A DNA stretch of 64,000 nt, taken from assembly GCF_008042035.1 (NCBI RefSeq), contig NZ_RDBL01000002.1, positions 78,186 to 142,185 on the forward strand, given 5' to 3'. Source of the DNA: Streptomyces sp. col6. Its GTDB lineage: Bacteria; Actinomycetota; Actinomycetes; Streptomycetales; Streptomycetaceae. Below are positions 10,811 through 19,718 of the stretch, in pieces; positions within the stretch are counted from its first letter, which is position 1; each line of letters opens with the position of its first letter. The position numbers and the translations under genes were made by a program. Below the pieces are notes generated by a model that searched no databases, was not told the origin of the DNA, and was given only the letters and a program-made list of their open reading frames with translations.

Positions 10811-12040
10811 TCAGTTCCCGCTCGTCGCGCGCTTCTGGGCGCGGGTGAGGGCGGCCTCGCTCGACTCGCCGGTCAGGGCGGACTGGAACGCGCTCTGCAG
10901 CGCGAGGGACACGGACGACCACCGCGCGCCGAGCTTGGCGGTACGTGAACGGGCCGTGGCGACCTGGTCGGCCAGGGCGGCCAGCTCCGGTGCCTTCGTG
11001 CGCCAGATGGCCGCGGCCTTCTTGTTGGCCGGGACCATCCAGCTGTTGATGGCGTAGGTGATCTGCTCCTGCTCGCCGGACATGCAGCCGATGATCTTCG
11101 CGGACATCTTCTCCCGCTCCTCGTCACCGGTGTTGGGCACGGTCAGCACACCGCCGCCCAGCGGGCCCACGGAGTCGTCGCCGGCCTCCGGGACGGGGAT
11201 CTGTGCGATGCCCCAGTTCAGCCCCTTCCTGGCGTTCAGGGTCTCCACCTGCCAGGGGCCGTTGATCATCATCGCGGCGTTGCCGGCCATGAACTGGTCG
11301 TTCACGTCGGCCTGGGTCCAGTTGACCGTCGACTTGGACAGCGAGCCGTCCTTGAGGAGGCTCTTCCAGTAGTCCAGCGCGCCGGCGACCTCGGGGCTGT
11401 CGAGCTTCGTCTCGTCGCCGCCGTTGGACCACATGAAGGGGGTGAACTGGAAGACGCCGTCCTCCGCGCCGCCCGCGCTGAGCGCCAGCCCGTACTGCCT
11501 GCCGTGGGTGAGCTTCTTCGCGGTCTCGCGCATCTCGGCCCAGGTGGTGGGGACCTTCAGCCCGGCCTTGGCGAGCGTGTCCTTGTTGTAGAAGAGCGCC
11601 AGTGTGTTCACCGTCCGCGCGGCCCCGTAGTAGGTGCCCTCGTACGAGCCGAAGTTCACAATCCCCTCGGGGATGTCCTTCGTGGTCAGCCCGAGGTCCT
11701 TCAGCGGGATCAGCCCGCCGGCCTCGGCGAACGTCGGCATCTCGGAGGCGTCCAGCTGGAGCACGTCCGGCAGCGACTTGGACGAGGCCATCCGCAGCGC
11801 CTTCGTCATCACCTGCGCGGCCGGGACGCTCTGCTGCTCGATGGTCACACCGAGCCGCTTGCCGCACCGGGCCAGCGTCTGGGCGTCCCAGCGGTGGTAG
11901 GACTCGTCGGTCGACGAGTTCAGGACGGTGTACACGTCCGGGTCCCGCTGCTGGCCGCAGCCCGACAGGACCGCACCGCCGATCAGCGCGGACACGACGG
12001 TGAGCGGGACGGCGACCCGTGGGGTGAAGCGGTTCGACAT
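10811..12040 (-). CDS. Sugar-binding lipoprotein of the ABC importer
   Basis: A 409-residue extracytoplasmic solute-binding lipoprotein. Its lipobox is VLSGC (cysteine ~28) after a hydrophobic segment. The body is a CUT1-type periplasmic-binding fold with FYNKDTLAKAGLKVPTTWAEM and NDQFMAGNAAMMINGPW, features of maltose-type family 1 sugar-binding proteins. It is the first gene of the operon running to the GH1 glucosidase. Its promoter lies in the 267-bp region shared with the divergent GH31 gene. The substrate is predicted from context only. Confidence 0.92.
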   Translation of the reverse strand: MSNRFTPRVAVPLTVVSALIGGAVLSGCGQQRDPDVYTVLNSSTDESYHRWDAQTLARCGKRLGVTIEQQSVPAAQVMTKALRMASSKSLPDVLQLDASEMPTFAEAGGLIPLKDLGLTTKDIPEGIVNFGSYEGTYYGAARTVNTLALFYNKDTLAKAGLKVPTTWAEMRETAKKLTHGRQYGLALSAGGAEDGVFQFTPFMWSNGGDETKLDSPEVAGALDYWKSLLKDGSLSKSTVNWTQADVNDQFMAGNAAMMINGPWQVETLNARKGLNWGIAQIPVPEAGDDSVGPLGGGVLTVPNTGDEEREKMSAKIIGCMSGEQEQITYAINSWMVPANKKAAAIWRTKAPELAALADQVATARSRTAKLGARWSSVSLALQSAFQSALTGESSEAALTRAQKRATSGN

Positions 12041-12240
12041 TCAGCTGCCTCTTGTCGGCAAGGGCCCGGATGGCTGCGCTGCCGTCCGACCGATTTGTTT
12101 GCTGTCAGTACTAATACGTCATGCGGCCTTCCGTTTCCAGACCCTCCTGGTGACGCGCACGTCACACAGGGGCAACATGCCCGCTCAGTGGGGGTTCCTG
12201 GGCCCCGGCTCTGCCGGATCCACAGGTTCCGGGCCGTAAA

Positions 12241-12277
12241 TCGAAGCGCTTCGAAAACCATTTGTTTTGTGTACGAT
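12241..12277 (+). promoter_or_regulatory. LacI-type operator overlapping the alpha-xylosidase promoter
   Basis: Perfect 14-bp palindrome TCGAAGC-GCTTCGA at 12241-12254, the centre-CG design typical of LacI-family operators. It overlaps a possible -35 (TTCGAA, 12250); a possible -10 (TACGAT, 12272) follows at 16-bp spacing, 31 bp before the GH31 ATG. It can serve the divergent importer operon as well. No lacI gene is in the window. Confidence 0.6.
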
Positions 12278-12307
12278 CAAATCAGGACCCACAGGAACGG
12301 ACCCCCC

Positions 12308-14548
12308 ATGAAGTTCACCGACGGCTTCTGGCAGATGCGAGACGGTGTCCACGCCTCGTACGCCACCGAGCTCCGCGACCTCCGCATCGACGAGGACCGC
12401 CTCACCGCGTACGCCGCCGTCCAGCGCGTGACGCGGCGCGGGGACACCCTGAACGCGCCCCTGATCACCGTGGAGGCGTACGCCCCCGCCGAGGGCGTCA
12501 TCGGTGTCCGCGTCACCCACCTCGCGGGCAGGCGCCACCCGGGCCCGGACTTCGCCCTGCCCGGCGCCACCGGCGACGCCCGTGCCACCGCCCGCGAGGA
12601 CGGCGCCGCCGCCGAGCTGACCAGCGGGCCGCTCACCCTCCGGCTCCCCACCGCCGGTGGCTTCGGCCTGGAGTTCCTCGACGCGGACGGCCGGCTCCTG
12701 ACCGCCGCCGGACGCAAGGGGACCGCCTTCGCCACCACCGGCGACGGCGCCCACCACATGGTCGCGCAGCTCGCGCTCGGCGTCGGCGAGAACGTCTACG
12801 GCCTCGGCGAGCGCTTCACCCCGTACGTCAAGAACGGCCAGGCCGTCGACATGTGGCAGGCGGACGGCGGAACCAGCAGCGAGCAGGCGTACAAGAACGT
12901 CCCGTTCTACCTCTCCTCGCGCGGGTACGGCGTCTTCGTCAACCACCCCGGCAAGGTGTCCTTCGAGGTCGGCTCCGAGGCGGTCGGCCAGGTGCAGTTC
13001 AGCGTCGACGACCAGACGCTGGAGTACTTCGTCGTCGCCGGGCCCACCCCCAAGGACGTGCTGACCCGCTACACCGCGCTCACCGGCCGCCCGGCCCTGC
13101 CCCCGGCCTGGTCCTTCGGGCTCTGGCTCACCACCTCGTTCACCACCTCCTACGACGAGGCGACCGTCACCTCGTTCGTCGACGGCATGGCCGAGCGCGG
13201 CATCCCGCTCTCCGTCTTCCACTTCGACTGCTTCTGGATGCGCGAGTACCAGTGGTGCGACTTCGCGTGGGACCCGGCCGTCTTCCCCGACCCGGAGGGC
13301 ATGCTCGCCCGGCTCAAGGACAAGGGCCTGCGGATCTGCGTCTGGATCAACCCGTACATCGCGCAGAAGAGCCCCCTGTACGCGGAGGGCGCGGCCAGGG
13401 GCTACTTCGTCCGCACCCCCGACGGCGATGTCTGGCAGTGGGACAAGTGGCAGGCCGGCATGGCCCTGGTGGACTTCACCAATCCCGAGGCCACCGCCTG
13501 GTTCCAGGGCAAGCTGCGCACGCTCCTCGGCCAGGGCGTCGACGGCTTCAAGACGGACTTCGGCGAGCGCATCCCCACCGACGTCGTCTGGCACGACGGC
13601 TCCGACCCGGAGCGCATGCACAACTACTACACGCACCTGTACAACAAGGCCGTCTTCGAGCTCCTGGAGAAGGAGCGCGGCCAGGGCGAGGCGGTCCTCT
13701 TCGCCCGGTCCGCCACGGCCGGCGGCCAGCAGTTCCCCGTGCACTGGGGCGGCGACTGCTGGTCCTCCTTCGAGGCGATGGCGGAGTCCCTGCGCGGCGG
13801 CCTGTCGCTGAGCCTGTCCGGGTTCGGCTTCTGGAGCCACGACATCGGCGGCTTCGAGGGCACCCCGGACCCGGCGGTCTTCAAGCGCTGGCTCGCCTTC
13901 GGCCTGCTCTCCTCGCACAGCCGGCTGCACGGCTCCTCGTCCTACCGCGTCCCGTGGGAGTTCGGCAACGAGGCCGTCGAGGTCGCCCGGCGCTTCACGG
14001 AGCTGAAGCACCGCCTGATGCCCTACCTGTACGGGGCGGCCGTCGAGGCCCACCGCACCGGCGTGCCCATGATGCGTCCGATGCTCCTGGAGTTCCCGGA
14101 CGACCCGTCCGCCCGCACCGCCGACCGGCAGTACATGCTCGGCCCGGACCTCCTGGTCGCCCCGGTCTTCAGCGAGGACGGGCAGGCCGAGTACTACGTC
14201 CCCGAGGGCACCTGGACCCATCTCCTCACCGGTGAGACGGTCACCGGCCCCGCCTGGCACCGGGACACCTACGGCTTCGACAGCCTCCCGCTGCTGGTCC
14301 GCCCCGGCGCGGTCCTCCCGCTCGGCGCGGACACCTCCCGCCCCGACGCCGACTGGACGGAGAACCTCGAACTGCGCGTGTACGCCCCCGAGGGCACCGG
14401 CGACCTCACCCGCACGGTCACCGTCCCCGGCCTCACGGGTGAACCCGCCGCCACGTACGAGGTGGTCCACGAGGGCGGCACCCTCCGCGTCACCGCCGAC
14501 ACGGACCGGCCGTACGAGGCGGTGGTGGTGGCCGGCCCGTCCGTGTAG
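12308..14548 (+). CDS. GH31 alpha-xylosidase (YicI-like)
   Basis: A 746-residue cytosolic GH31 enzyme that releases alpha-linked xylose from the non-reducing end of xylo-oligosaccharides such as isoprimeverose. The domain order is an N-terminal beta-sandwich (~1-240), a TIM barrel (~255-580) and C-terminal beta domains. The nucleophile is Asp417 in FKTDFGERIP. The acid/base is Asp483 in VHWGGDC. Both match E. coli YicI (Asp416, Asp482), and long stretches such as FGFWSHDIGGFE agree with the alpha-xylosidase subgroup. No signal peptide, so it acts on imported sugar. ATG 12308 starts 31 bp after a promoter with a LacI-type operator. Freed xylose could feed xylulose metabolism. Confidence 0.92.
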   Translation: MKFTDGFWQMRDGVHASYATELRDLRIDEDRLTAYAAVQRVTRRGDTLNAPLITVEAYAPAEGVIGVRVTHLAGRRHPGPDFALPGATGDARATAREDGAAAELTSGPLTLRLPTAGGFGLEFLDADGRLLTAAGRKGTAFATTGDGAHHMVAQLALGVGENVYGLGERFTPYVKNGQAVDMWQADGGTSSEQAYKNVPFYLSSRGYGVFVNHPGKVSFEVGSEAVGQVQFSVDDQTLEYFVVAGPTPKDVLTRYTALTGRPALPPAWSFGLWLTTSFTTSYDEATVTSFVDGMAERGIPLSVFHFDCFWMREYQWCDFAWDPAVFPDPEGMLARLKDKGLRICVWINPYIAQKSPLYAEGAARGYFVRTPDGDVWQWDKWQAGMALVDFTNPEATAWFQGKLRTLLGQGVDGFKTDFGERIPTDVVWHDGSDPERMHNYYTHLYNKAVFELLEKERGQGEAVLFARSATAGGQQFPVHWGGDCWSSFEAMAESLRGGLSLSLSGFGFWSHDIGGFEGTPDPAVFKRWLAFGLLSSHSRLHGSSSYRVPWEFGNEAVEVARRFTELKHRLMPYLYGAAVEAHRTGVPMMRPMLLEFPDDPSARTADRQYMLGPDLLVAPVFSEDGQAEYYVPEGTWTHLLTGETVTGPAWHRDTYGFDSLPLLVRPGAVLPLGADTSRPDADWTENLELRVYAPEGTGDLTRTVTVPGLTGEPAATYEVVHEGGTLRVTADTDRPYEAVVVAGPSV

Positions 14549-14667
14549 CCGCATCAGGCCACTCACGGGCGCGCCCGTCCGCACCGCCCCCGCCGGAATG
14601 CGATCGTGGACCGGCGGGTTGGCGCCTGTACAGAACGTGAACAGCACTGAGAGCGGATGGCCTTCAC

Positions 14668-15312
14668 ATGGGCGAGCTGATCCTGATCCGGCACGGCGAG
14701 ACCGAGTGGTCCCGCAACGGGCGGCACACGAGCCACACCGATCTGCCCCTGACCCCCCTCGGCGAACGCCAGGCCCGCGCCCTGGCCCCCCTGCTCGCCG
14801 AACGCGCCGTCGCGCTCACCCTGGTCAGCCCCCTGGTCCGGGCCCGGCGCACCGCCGAACTCGCCGGGCTCGCCGCGCCCCGCATCACGCCTGAGCTGCG
14901 CGAGTGGGACTACGGCGGTTACGAGGGCATCACCACGGACGAGATCCGCCGCACCCGGCCCGACTGGAACCTGTGGACCGACGGCGTCGGCGCCGGACCG
15001 GCGGCCCACCCCGGCGAGACCCCGGCGGAGGTCGGCGAGCGGGCCGACCGGGTGCTGGCCGAGGTCGCGGAGGCGGCCGGGCGGGCCGGCGAGGAGGACA
15101 TCGCCCTCGTCGCCCACTCGCACTTCCTGCGCGTCCTGACCGCCCGCTACCTCGGCCTGACCCCGGCCGAGGGCACGCTGTTCCAGCTGGCCACGGGCGC
15201 GGTGTCGCGGCTGGGCCGGGAACACGGGAACCCGGTCATCACCGCGTGGAACGTCACCCTGCCGGAGAGCCTGTTCCCGGCGGCGGTCCCTCAGACGCCC
15301 GGACGCACCTGA
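14668..15312 (+). CDS. Histidine phosphatase family protein
   Basis: A 214-residue member of the phosphoglycerate-mutase-like superfamily. The phosphohistidine motif LIRHGETEWS is at residues 6-15. The supporting arginine, glutamate and second histidine are seen in RARRTAEL, LREWDYGGYEG and VAHSHFLR. The short acid-phosphatase-like form suggests a phosphatase rather than a glycolytic mutase; a substrate cannot be named. ATG 14668 overlaps no other gene. A 119-bp gap separates it from the GH31 gene, so it probably has its own promoter. It shares a strong terminator with the convergent GH92 gene. Confidence 0.88.
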   Translation: MGELILIRHGETEWSRNGRHTSHTDLPLTPLGERQARALAPLLAERAVALTLVSPLVRARRTAELAGLAAPRITPELREWDYGGYEGITTDEIRRTRPDWNLWTDGVGAGPAAHPGETPAEVGERADRVLAEVAEAAGRAGEEDIALVAHSHFLRVLTARYLGLTPAEGTLFQLATGAVSRLGREHGNPVITAWNVTLPESLFPAAVPQTPGRT

Positions 15313-15317
15313 GAAAC

Positions 15318-15359
15318 GCGGACGGCCGGCAGCCTCCGAAGGGGCTGCCGGCCGTCCGC
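15318..15359. terminator. Bidirectional hairpin between the phosphatase and GH92 genes
   Basis: Perfect 17-bp GC-rich stem (15318-15334 with 15343-15359) and an 8-nt loop in the 61-bp gap between convergent stops. Confidence 0.88.
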
Positions 15360-15373
15360 GTACGCGGGGCGGG

Positions 15374-18300
15374 TCAGGCGATCAGTTCCACCTCCGCGAG
15401 CGAGGCCTCACCGTCGAACACCAGCCGGTAGTGCGCGTAGCTGCCGGGGGACTTCACCGAGAAGGCCCTCGTCTGCTTGTCCCAGGTGAAGGTCTGGCCG
15501 GACCGCTTGTCGAGGTCCTTCCAGCTCTTGCCGTCCGAGGAGCCCTGGAGCACCCATCCGGCCGGGGCCGTCGCCCTGGCCGCCGAGGTCAGCGTGTACT
15601 GGACGCCCTTCGTGGCGGACGGGACGGGCAGCTCGACCGTGGCGGCGGTGCCGGTGGTGGCCGAGGTGTCGTCGAACAGCGGACCCTCGCCCTTCAGCAC
15701 GTCCCGCTTCGGCGACGGCACCTGGTCGTCCTGGGTGATGGAGACCGGGGCGTCGTTCTTTCCGGTGCCCCAGGCGGACGGCCTGGAGCCCATGTCGAAG
15801 TCCAGCGTCCCGCCCTTGGCCAGCAGGTCGTGCGGCAGCGAGGTGGAGGTCCACTTCTTGCCGTTGACCTTCAGGCCCTGGACGTAGATGTTCTTCGCGC
15901 TGTTCTTCGGTGCCTTTACGACCAGCGTGCGGCCGTTCTCCAGGTGCACCGTCGCCTTGGTGAACAGGGGCGAGCCGATGGCGTACTCGCCGCTGCCCAT
16001 CACCAGCGGGTAGAAGCCGAGCGAGGAGAAGAGGAACCAGGCCGACTGCTCGCCGTTGTCCTCGTCGCCGTGGTAGCCCTGGCCGATCTCGCTGCCCGTG
16101 TACAGGCGGCCCAGGACCTCGCGGACCTTCTCCTGCGTCTTGTACGGCTGCGAGGCCGCGTCGTACATGTACGTCACGTGGTGGGCGACCTGGTTGCTGT
16201 GTCCGTACTGGCCCATCCGTACGTCACGGGCCTCCGTCATCTCGTGGATGACGCCGCCGTAGCTGCCCGCGAACTCCGGGGTGCCGGTCTCCGGGGTGGC
16301 GAAGTACGTGTCCAGCTTCTTGGCGAGCCCGTCCCGGCCGCCGTACAGGTTGGCCAGGCCCTTGCTGTCCTGCGGAGCGGTGAAGGCGTAGCCCCAGCCG
16401 TTGGTCTCCGTGTAGTCGTAGCCCCAGACCCGGGGGTCGTAGAGGTCCGACGGCAGGCGCCAGTCGCCCTTGGCGTCCTTGCCCTGGAAGAAGCCGGCCT
16501 TGTCGTCGAACAGCTCGACGTAGTCGCGGGCCCGGTTCATGAAGTACGCGGACTCGTCCTTGTAGCGCTGCTCGTGCGTCTTCTCGTACAGCGCCTCGCC
16601 CATCTTCGCGATGCCGTAGTCGTTGACGTAGCCCTCCATCGACCAGGACATGCCCTCGTGGGTCGTGGTGTCGGCGTACCCCTTGAACGGGGACGTCTCC
16701 ATGCCCTTGCGGCCCACACCGGAGCTCGGCGGGACGACCGTGGCGTTCTTCACGGCCGCGTCGTACGCCGCCTTCGCGTCGAACTTCACGCCCTTGACGT
16801 ACGCGTCGGCGAAGGCCACGTCCGAGGAGGTACCGGTCATCAGGTCCGCGTAGCCGGGGGAGGACCAGCGGGAGATCCAGCCGCCGTCCTTGTACTGCTG
16901 GACGAAGCCGTCGACCATCTCACCGGCCTTCTTGGGCGTCAGCAGCGAGTACGCCGGCCAGGTCGTCCGGTAGGTGTCCCAGAAACCGTTGTTGACGTAC
17001 ACCTTGCCGTCGACGATCTTCGCGCCGGTGTGCGTCGGGGTGTCCGAGCCGGTCTGCGGGGAGAACGGGGAGGCGTACTTGTCCTTCCCGTCGACCTTCT
17101 CGAAGCCCGAGTTCGGGTAGAGGTAGAGGCGGTACATGCTGGAGTACAGCGTGGTCAGCTGGTCGGCGGTGGCGCCCTCGACCTCCACCTTGCCCAGCAG
17201 GTCGTCCCAGGCGTCCTGCGCCCTGTCCTCGACCCGCGCGAAGGAGCGCGAGGCGGGGATCTCGGCGGCCAGGTTCTTCTTCGCCTGGTCGATGCTGATC
17301 AACGAGGTCGCCAGGCGCAGGTTCACCGTGCGGTCCTTGCCCGCGTCGAAGCGCAGGTAGCCGGTGACATCGGCACCGCCGCCGCCGGAGAGCTTGCCGC
17401 TCGCGGTGACCGGCGCGTCGAAGACGCCGTACACGAACAGGCGCGTCGCCCCGGTCGAGAGGCCGCTCTTGACGTCCGAGAAGCCGGTGAACGAGCTGGT
17501 CGCCGGGTCCAGGGTGAGCCCGCCGTCGTTGGAGACGGTGTCGAAGACGATGCTCGCGTCCTTGCCGGGATACGTGAACCGCATCCGCGCCGCGTGGTCG
17601 GTCGGCGTCATCTCGGCCTTGAGGCCGTTCTCGAACGTCACCCCGTAGTAGTGCGGCCGCGCGGTCTCGTTCTCGTGCTTGAACGGCAGCGCGCGGGCCG
17701 TGCGGGAGGCGTCCGGGGTGCCGGAGGCCACCGAGGGCATCATCTGGAAGGTCTGCCGGTCACCCATCCAGGGGCTCGGCTCATGGCTCGCGCTGAACGC
17801 CTGCAGGGTGGGCAGGTTGTCCTCGTTGTTGCCGCGCGCGTAGTCGTAGAGCCAGCTGGTCGAGCCGGCGTTGGTGACCGGGGTCCAGAAGTTGAACCCG
17901 TTGGGCACGGCGGTCGCGGGGAAGTTGTTGCCGCGCGAGAAGGAACCGCTTGAGTTGGTGCCGCGCACGGTCGACGCGTAGTCCGAGAGGTGCGCCCTGC
18001 GCTTCTCCGGCTTCTTCGGCGCGATCTTCAGGTCGTCGATCCAGCCCTGGAACTTCGCCGGGCCCTTGGGGGAGTCGTAGGCGACCAGGATGCGGTCCAC
18101 GGTCTTGCCCGCCGCGACGGTGCCGATGCCGGCCTCGACCTTGTTCCACTGGTTGACGTAGAGCCGCTTGGCGTCGGCCTGGCCCTGCGGGGTGAGCAGC
18201 CCGCCGTTGGTGTCGGTGGCGCGCAGGTCGCTCAGGTAGGTGCCGTCCGTGAACGCCAGGTCCACCGCGACGTGCGTGGCCGGGTAGGACAGATCCGTCT

Positions 18301-19219
18301 CGCCCATCTGGGGATAGACCAGGTACGACAGCTCGGTGTCCCGGTCGATCCGCGTGTTGACGTCGAAGATCTTGTTGTACGAGTACGCGTGGCCGTCCGC
18401 CTTGTGGGTGCCCGCGTACCGCAGCGCCTTCTTGCCGGTGAAGCCCGCGCCTGCCTTGGCGGTGGGGGAGCCGCTGGGGCCGTTGCCGGTCTGGCTGCGC
18501 ATGTCGTCGGGGGCGGGGGCCGAGGTGTCGCCGTCGGAGAACTGGACGTCGGCGAGCTGGGTGGCGTCGGTGGCGCCGTTGTTCTTGGTGATGTTCAGGC
18601 GGAAGTGCTGGTAGGCCTTGTCCGCCTCGAAGTCGTACGACTTGGTCTGGAAGCGCTCGCTGAAGGTCTGGCCGGTCCGGGTGTCCAGGTCCGTCCAGGT
18701 CTTGCCGTCCTCGGAGCCCTGGAGCGTCCAGTCCTTCGGGTCGCGCTCGTCGTGGTCGTCGGCCGAGGTCAGCGCGTACGTCACGACCTTCACCGGCTCG
18801 GTGAGGTCGAACTCCAGCCAGGCGGTGGACTCGAACGACAGCCACTTGGTGGCGGACTCGCCGTCGACGAGGTTCTCCTTCACCTCGCCGCCGCCGGTGT
18901 TCTCGTCACTGGCGCGGACCTCGGTGACCTTGTCGGTCACATTGCCCGGTATTCCGGAGGAGAATCCGCCATCGACACCCGATGACCGCTTCTTTCCGTC
19001 AGGGCCCTCTTCTACGGTATTGCGCCAGTCCGGTTGCTTTTCGTCCTCCTCGAAGGAGGTGCTGAATGTCCGGTCGCCCGAAGGCCCTTGACCTTTTCCA
19101 CCTGACCCGGCCGATTGAGCGGCGGCCGCCGTGGGGGCTGTCACGACCAGGACCAGTGAGGCCGCGATCAGCGCTGCCGTGCTGCTTTTTCTCGTGCGAG
19201 AACGGTGTCGGGGGTGCAT
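15374..19219 (-). CDS. Secreted GH92 alpha-mannosidase-like protein with two F5/8-type C domains
   Basis: A 1281-residue exported enzyme. A signal peptide occupies residues ~1-34 (ASLVLVVTAPTAAAA). A first discoidin/F5-8C-type carbohydrate-binding domain lies at ~75-215 (ATKWLSFESTAWLEFDL). A GH92 N-terminal beta-domain (~380-640) and the (alpha/alpha)6 catalytic domain (~640-1120) follow. Family signatures are GFWDTYRTTWPAYSLL, HEGMSWSMEGYV and the catalytic segment GDEDNGEQSAWFLFSSLGFYP. A second F5/8C module ends the protein (~1155-1281). GH92 enzymes are calcium-dependent inverting exo-alpha-mannosidases acting on N-glycan or yeast mannan. ATG 19219 is preferred over a TTG at 19258 because GGGAGGA precedes it and the TTG lies inside the operator. 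Confidence 0.92.
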   Translation of the reverse strand: MHPRHRSRTRKSSTAALIAASLVLVVTAPTAAAAQSAGSGGKGQGPSGDRTFSTSFEEDEKQPDWRNTVEEGPDGKKRSSGVDGGFSSGIPGNVTDKVTEVRASDENTGGGEVKENLVDGESATKWLSFESTAWLEFDLTEPVKVVTYALTSADDHDERDPKDWTLQGSEDGKTWTDLDTRTGQTFSERFQTKSYDFEADKAYQHFRLNITKNNGATDATQLADVQFSDGDTSAPAPDDMRSQTGNGPSGSPTAKAGAGFTGKKALRYAGTHKADGHAYSYNKIFDVNTRIDRDTELSYLVYPQMGETDLSYPATHVAVDLAFTDGTYLSDLRATDTNGGLLTPQGQADAKRLYVNQWNKVEAGIGTVAAGKTVDRILVAYDSPKGPAKFQGWIDDLKIAPKKPEKRRAHLSDYASTVRGTNSSGSFSRGNNFPATAVPNGFNFWTPVTNAGSTSWLYDYARGNNEDNLPTLQAFSASHEPSPWMGDRQTFQMMPSVASGTPDASRTARALPFKHENETARPHYYGVTFENGLKAEMTPTDHAARMRFTYPGKDASIVFDTVSNDGGLTLDPATSSFTGFSDVKSGLSTGATRLFVYGVFDAPVTASGKLSGGGGADVTGYLRFDAGKDRTVNLRLATSLISIDQAKKNLAAEIPASRSFARVEDRAQDAWDDLLGKVEVEGATADQLTTLYSSMYRLYLYPNSGFEKVDGKDKYASPFSPQTGSDTPTHTGAKIVDGKVYVNNGFWDTYRTTWPAYSLLTPKKAGEMVDGFVQQYKDGGWISRWSSPGYADLMTGTSSDVAFADAYVKGVKFDAKAAYDAAVKNATVVPPSSGVGRKGMETSPFKGYADTTTHEGMSWSMEGYVNDYGIAKMGEALYEKTHEQRYKDESAYFMNRARDYVELFDDKAGFFQGKDAKGDWRLPSDLYDPRVWGYDYTETNGWGYAFTAPQDSKGLANLYGGRDGLAKKLDTYFATPETGTPEFAGSYGGVIHEMTEARDVRMGQYGHSNQVAHHVTYMYDAASQPYKTQEKVREVLGRLYTGSEIGQGYHGDEDNGEQSAWFLFSSLGFYPLVMGSGEYAIGSPLFTKATVHLENGRTLVVKAPKNSAKNIYVQGLKVNGKKWTSTSLPHDLLAKGGTLDFDMGSRPSAWGTGKNDAPVSITQDDQVPSPKRDVLKGEGPLFDDTSATTGTAATVELPVPSATKGVQYTLTSAARATAPAGWVLQGSSDGKSWKDLDKRSGQTFTWDKQTRAFSVKSPGSYAHYRLVFDGEASLAEVELIA

Positions 19220-19253
19220 GCCGAGCGATTCCTCCCGGGGAAGTGTGCGCTTG

Positions 19254-19265
19254 GACAACGTTGTC
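19254..19265. promoter_or_regulatory. LacI-type operator upstream of the GH92 gene
   Basis: Perfect palindrome GACAAC-GTTGTC, 35-46 bp upstream of the GH92 ATG. The central CG and length match LacI-family sites in Streptomyces. It differs from the operator at 12241, so a different repressor is expected. Confidence 0.5.
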
Positions 19266-19718
19266 AGAAGATGCGCAGGAACAAGTAGGGAGTGAAGTGC
19301 CGGGTGGTGTCAAGGGAGTTGGATCAGAGCCCGTCGGTGAATCGACCGGAATGCGGAAAACGTTACATCCGAAGGGGGGTCCGGAGTGTCGAGGTATCCG
19401 CGAGGTCTCAACTCGGGAAAGACTGCCGTGCAACCTTGCTTTCGATCTTGCTCACTTGGCGGCAAGTGGACTATACCTGTCGGCGTCTGCACAGCTGGTT
19501 CACCGGTTGTGCGGCTGGGGGACACGGGGGCAGGGCAGCGCGACGCCGCAGGTGCGTCGGCCGTTCGGTCCCCCGACGCCCCCCACGGCAATGGTTAGCC
19601 TGAAATCTGTACCACCCAAGCGCAACCGACCGCGGTGGCGGGGCCCTTCGCTGAGGCGAATTACGACGGGGCGACCGGTACACACCGCCTGAGTCCTGGA
19701 GAAGGCGAGGACTTGAGC
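19266..19718. other. Intergenic region between divergent GH92 and ngcE
   Basis: About 450 bp without a credible gene: no frame has normal codon use plus a ribosome site. It must hold both divergent promoters. The only structured element I can point to is a DasR-like 16-mer at 19465. Confidence 0.6.
19465..19480 (+). promoter_or_regulatory. Candidate DasR-responsive element (dre) upstream of ngcE
   Basis: AGTGGACTATACCTGT matches the dre consensus ACTGGTCTAGACCACT at 11 of 16 positions, and the core TGGTCTAGACCA at 9 of 12. It lies about 240 bp before the ngcE start. DasR is the GlcNAc-responsive GntR repressor of Streptomyces, so a site before a chitobiose/GlcNAc importer is plausible. The distance is long and the match imperfect. 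Confidence 0.4.

Noticed and set aside
14565..14578. ACGGGCGCGCCCGT palindrome after the GH31 gene as a terminator
   Set aside because: Only 7-bp arms with no loop and no U-tract; sequences like this are common by chance at this GC content.
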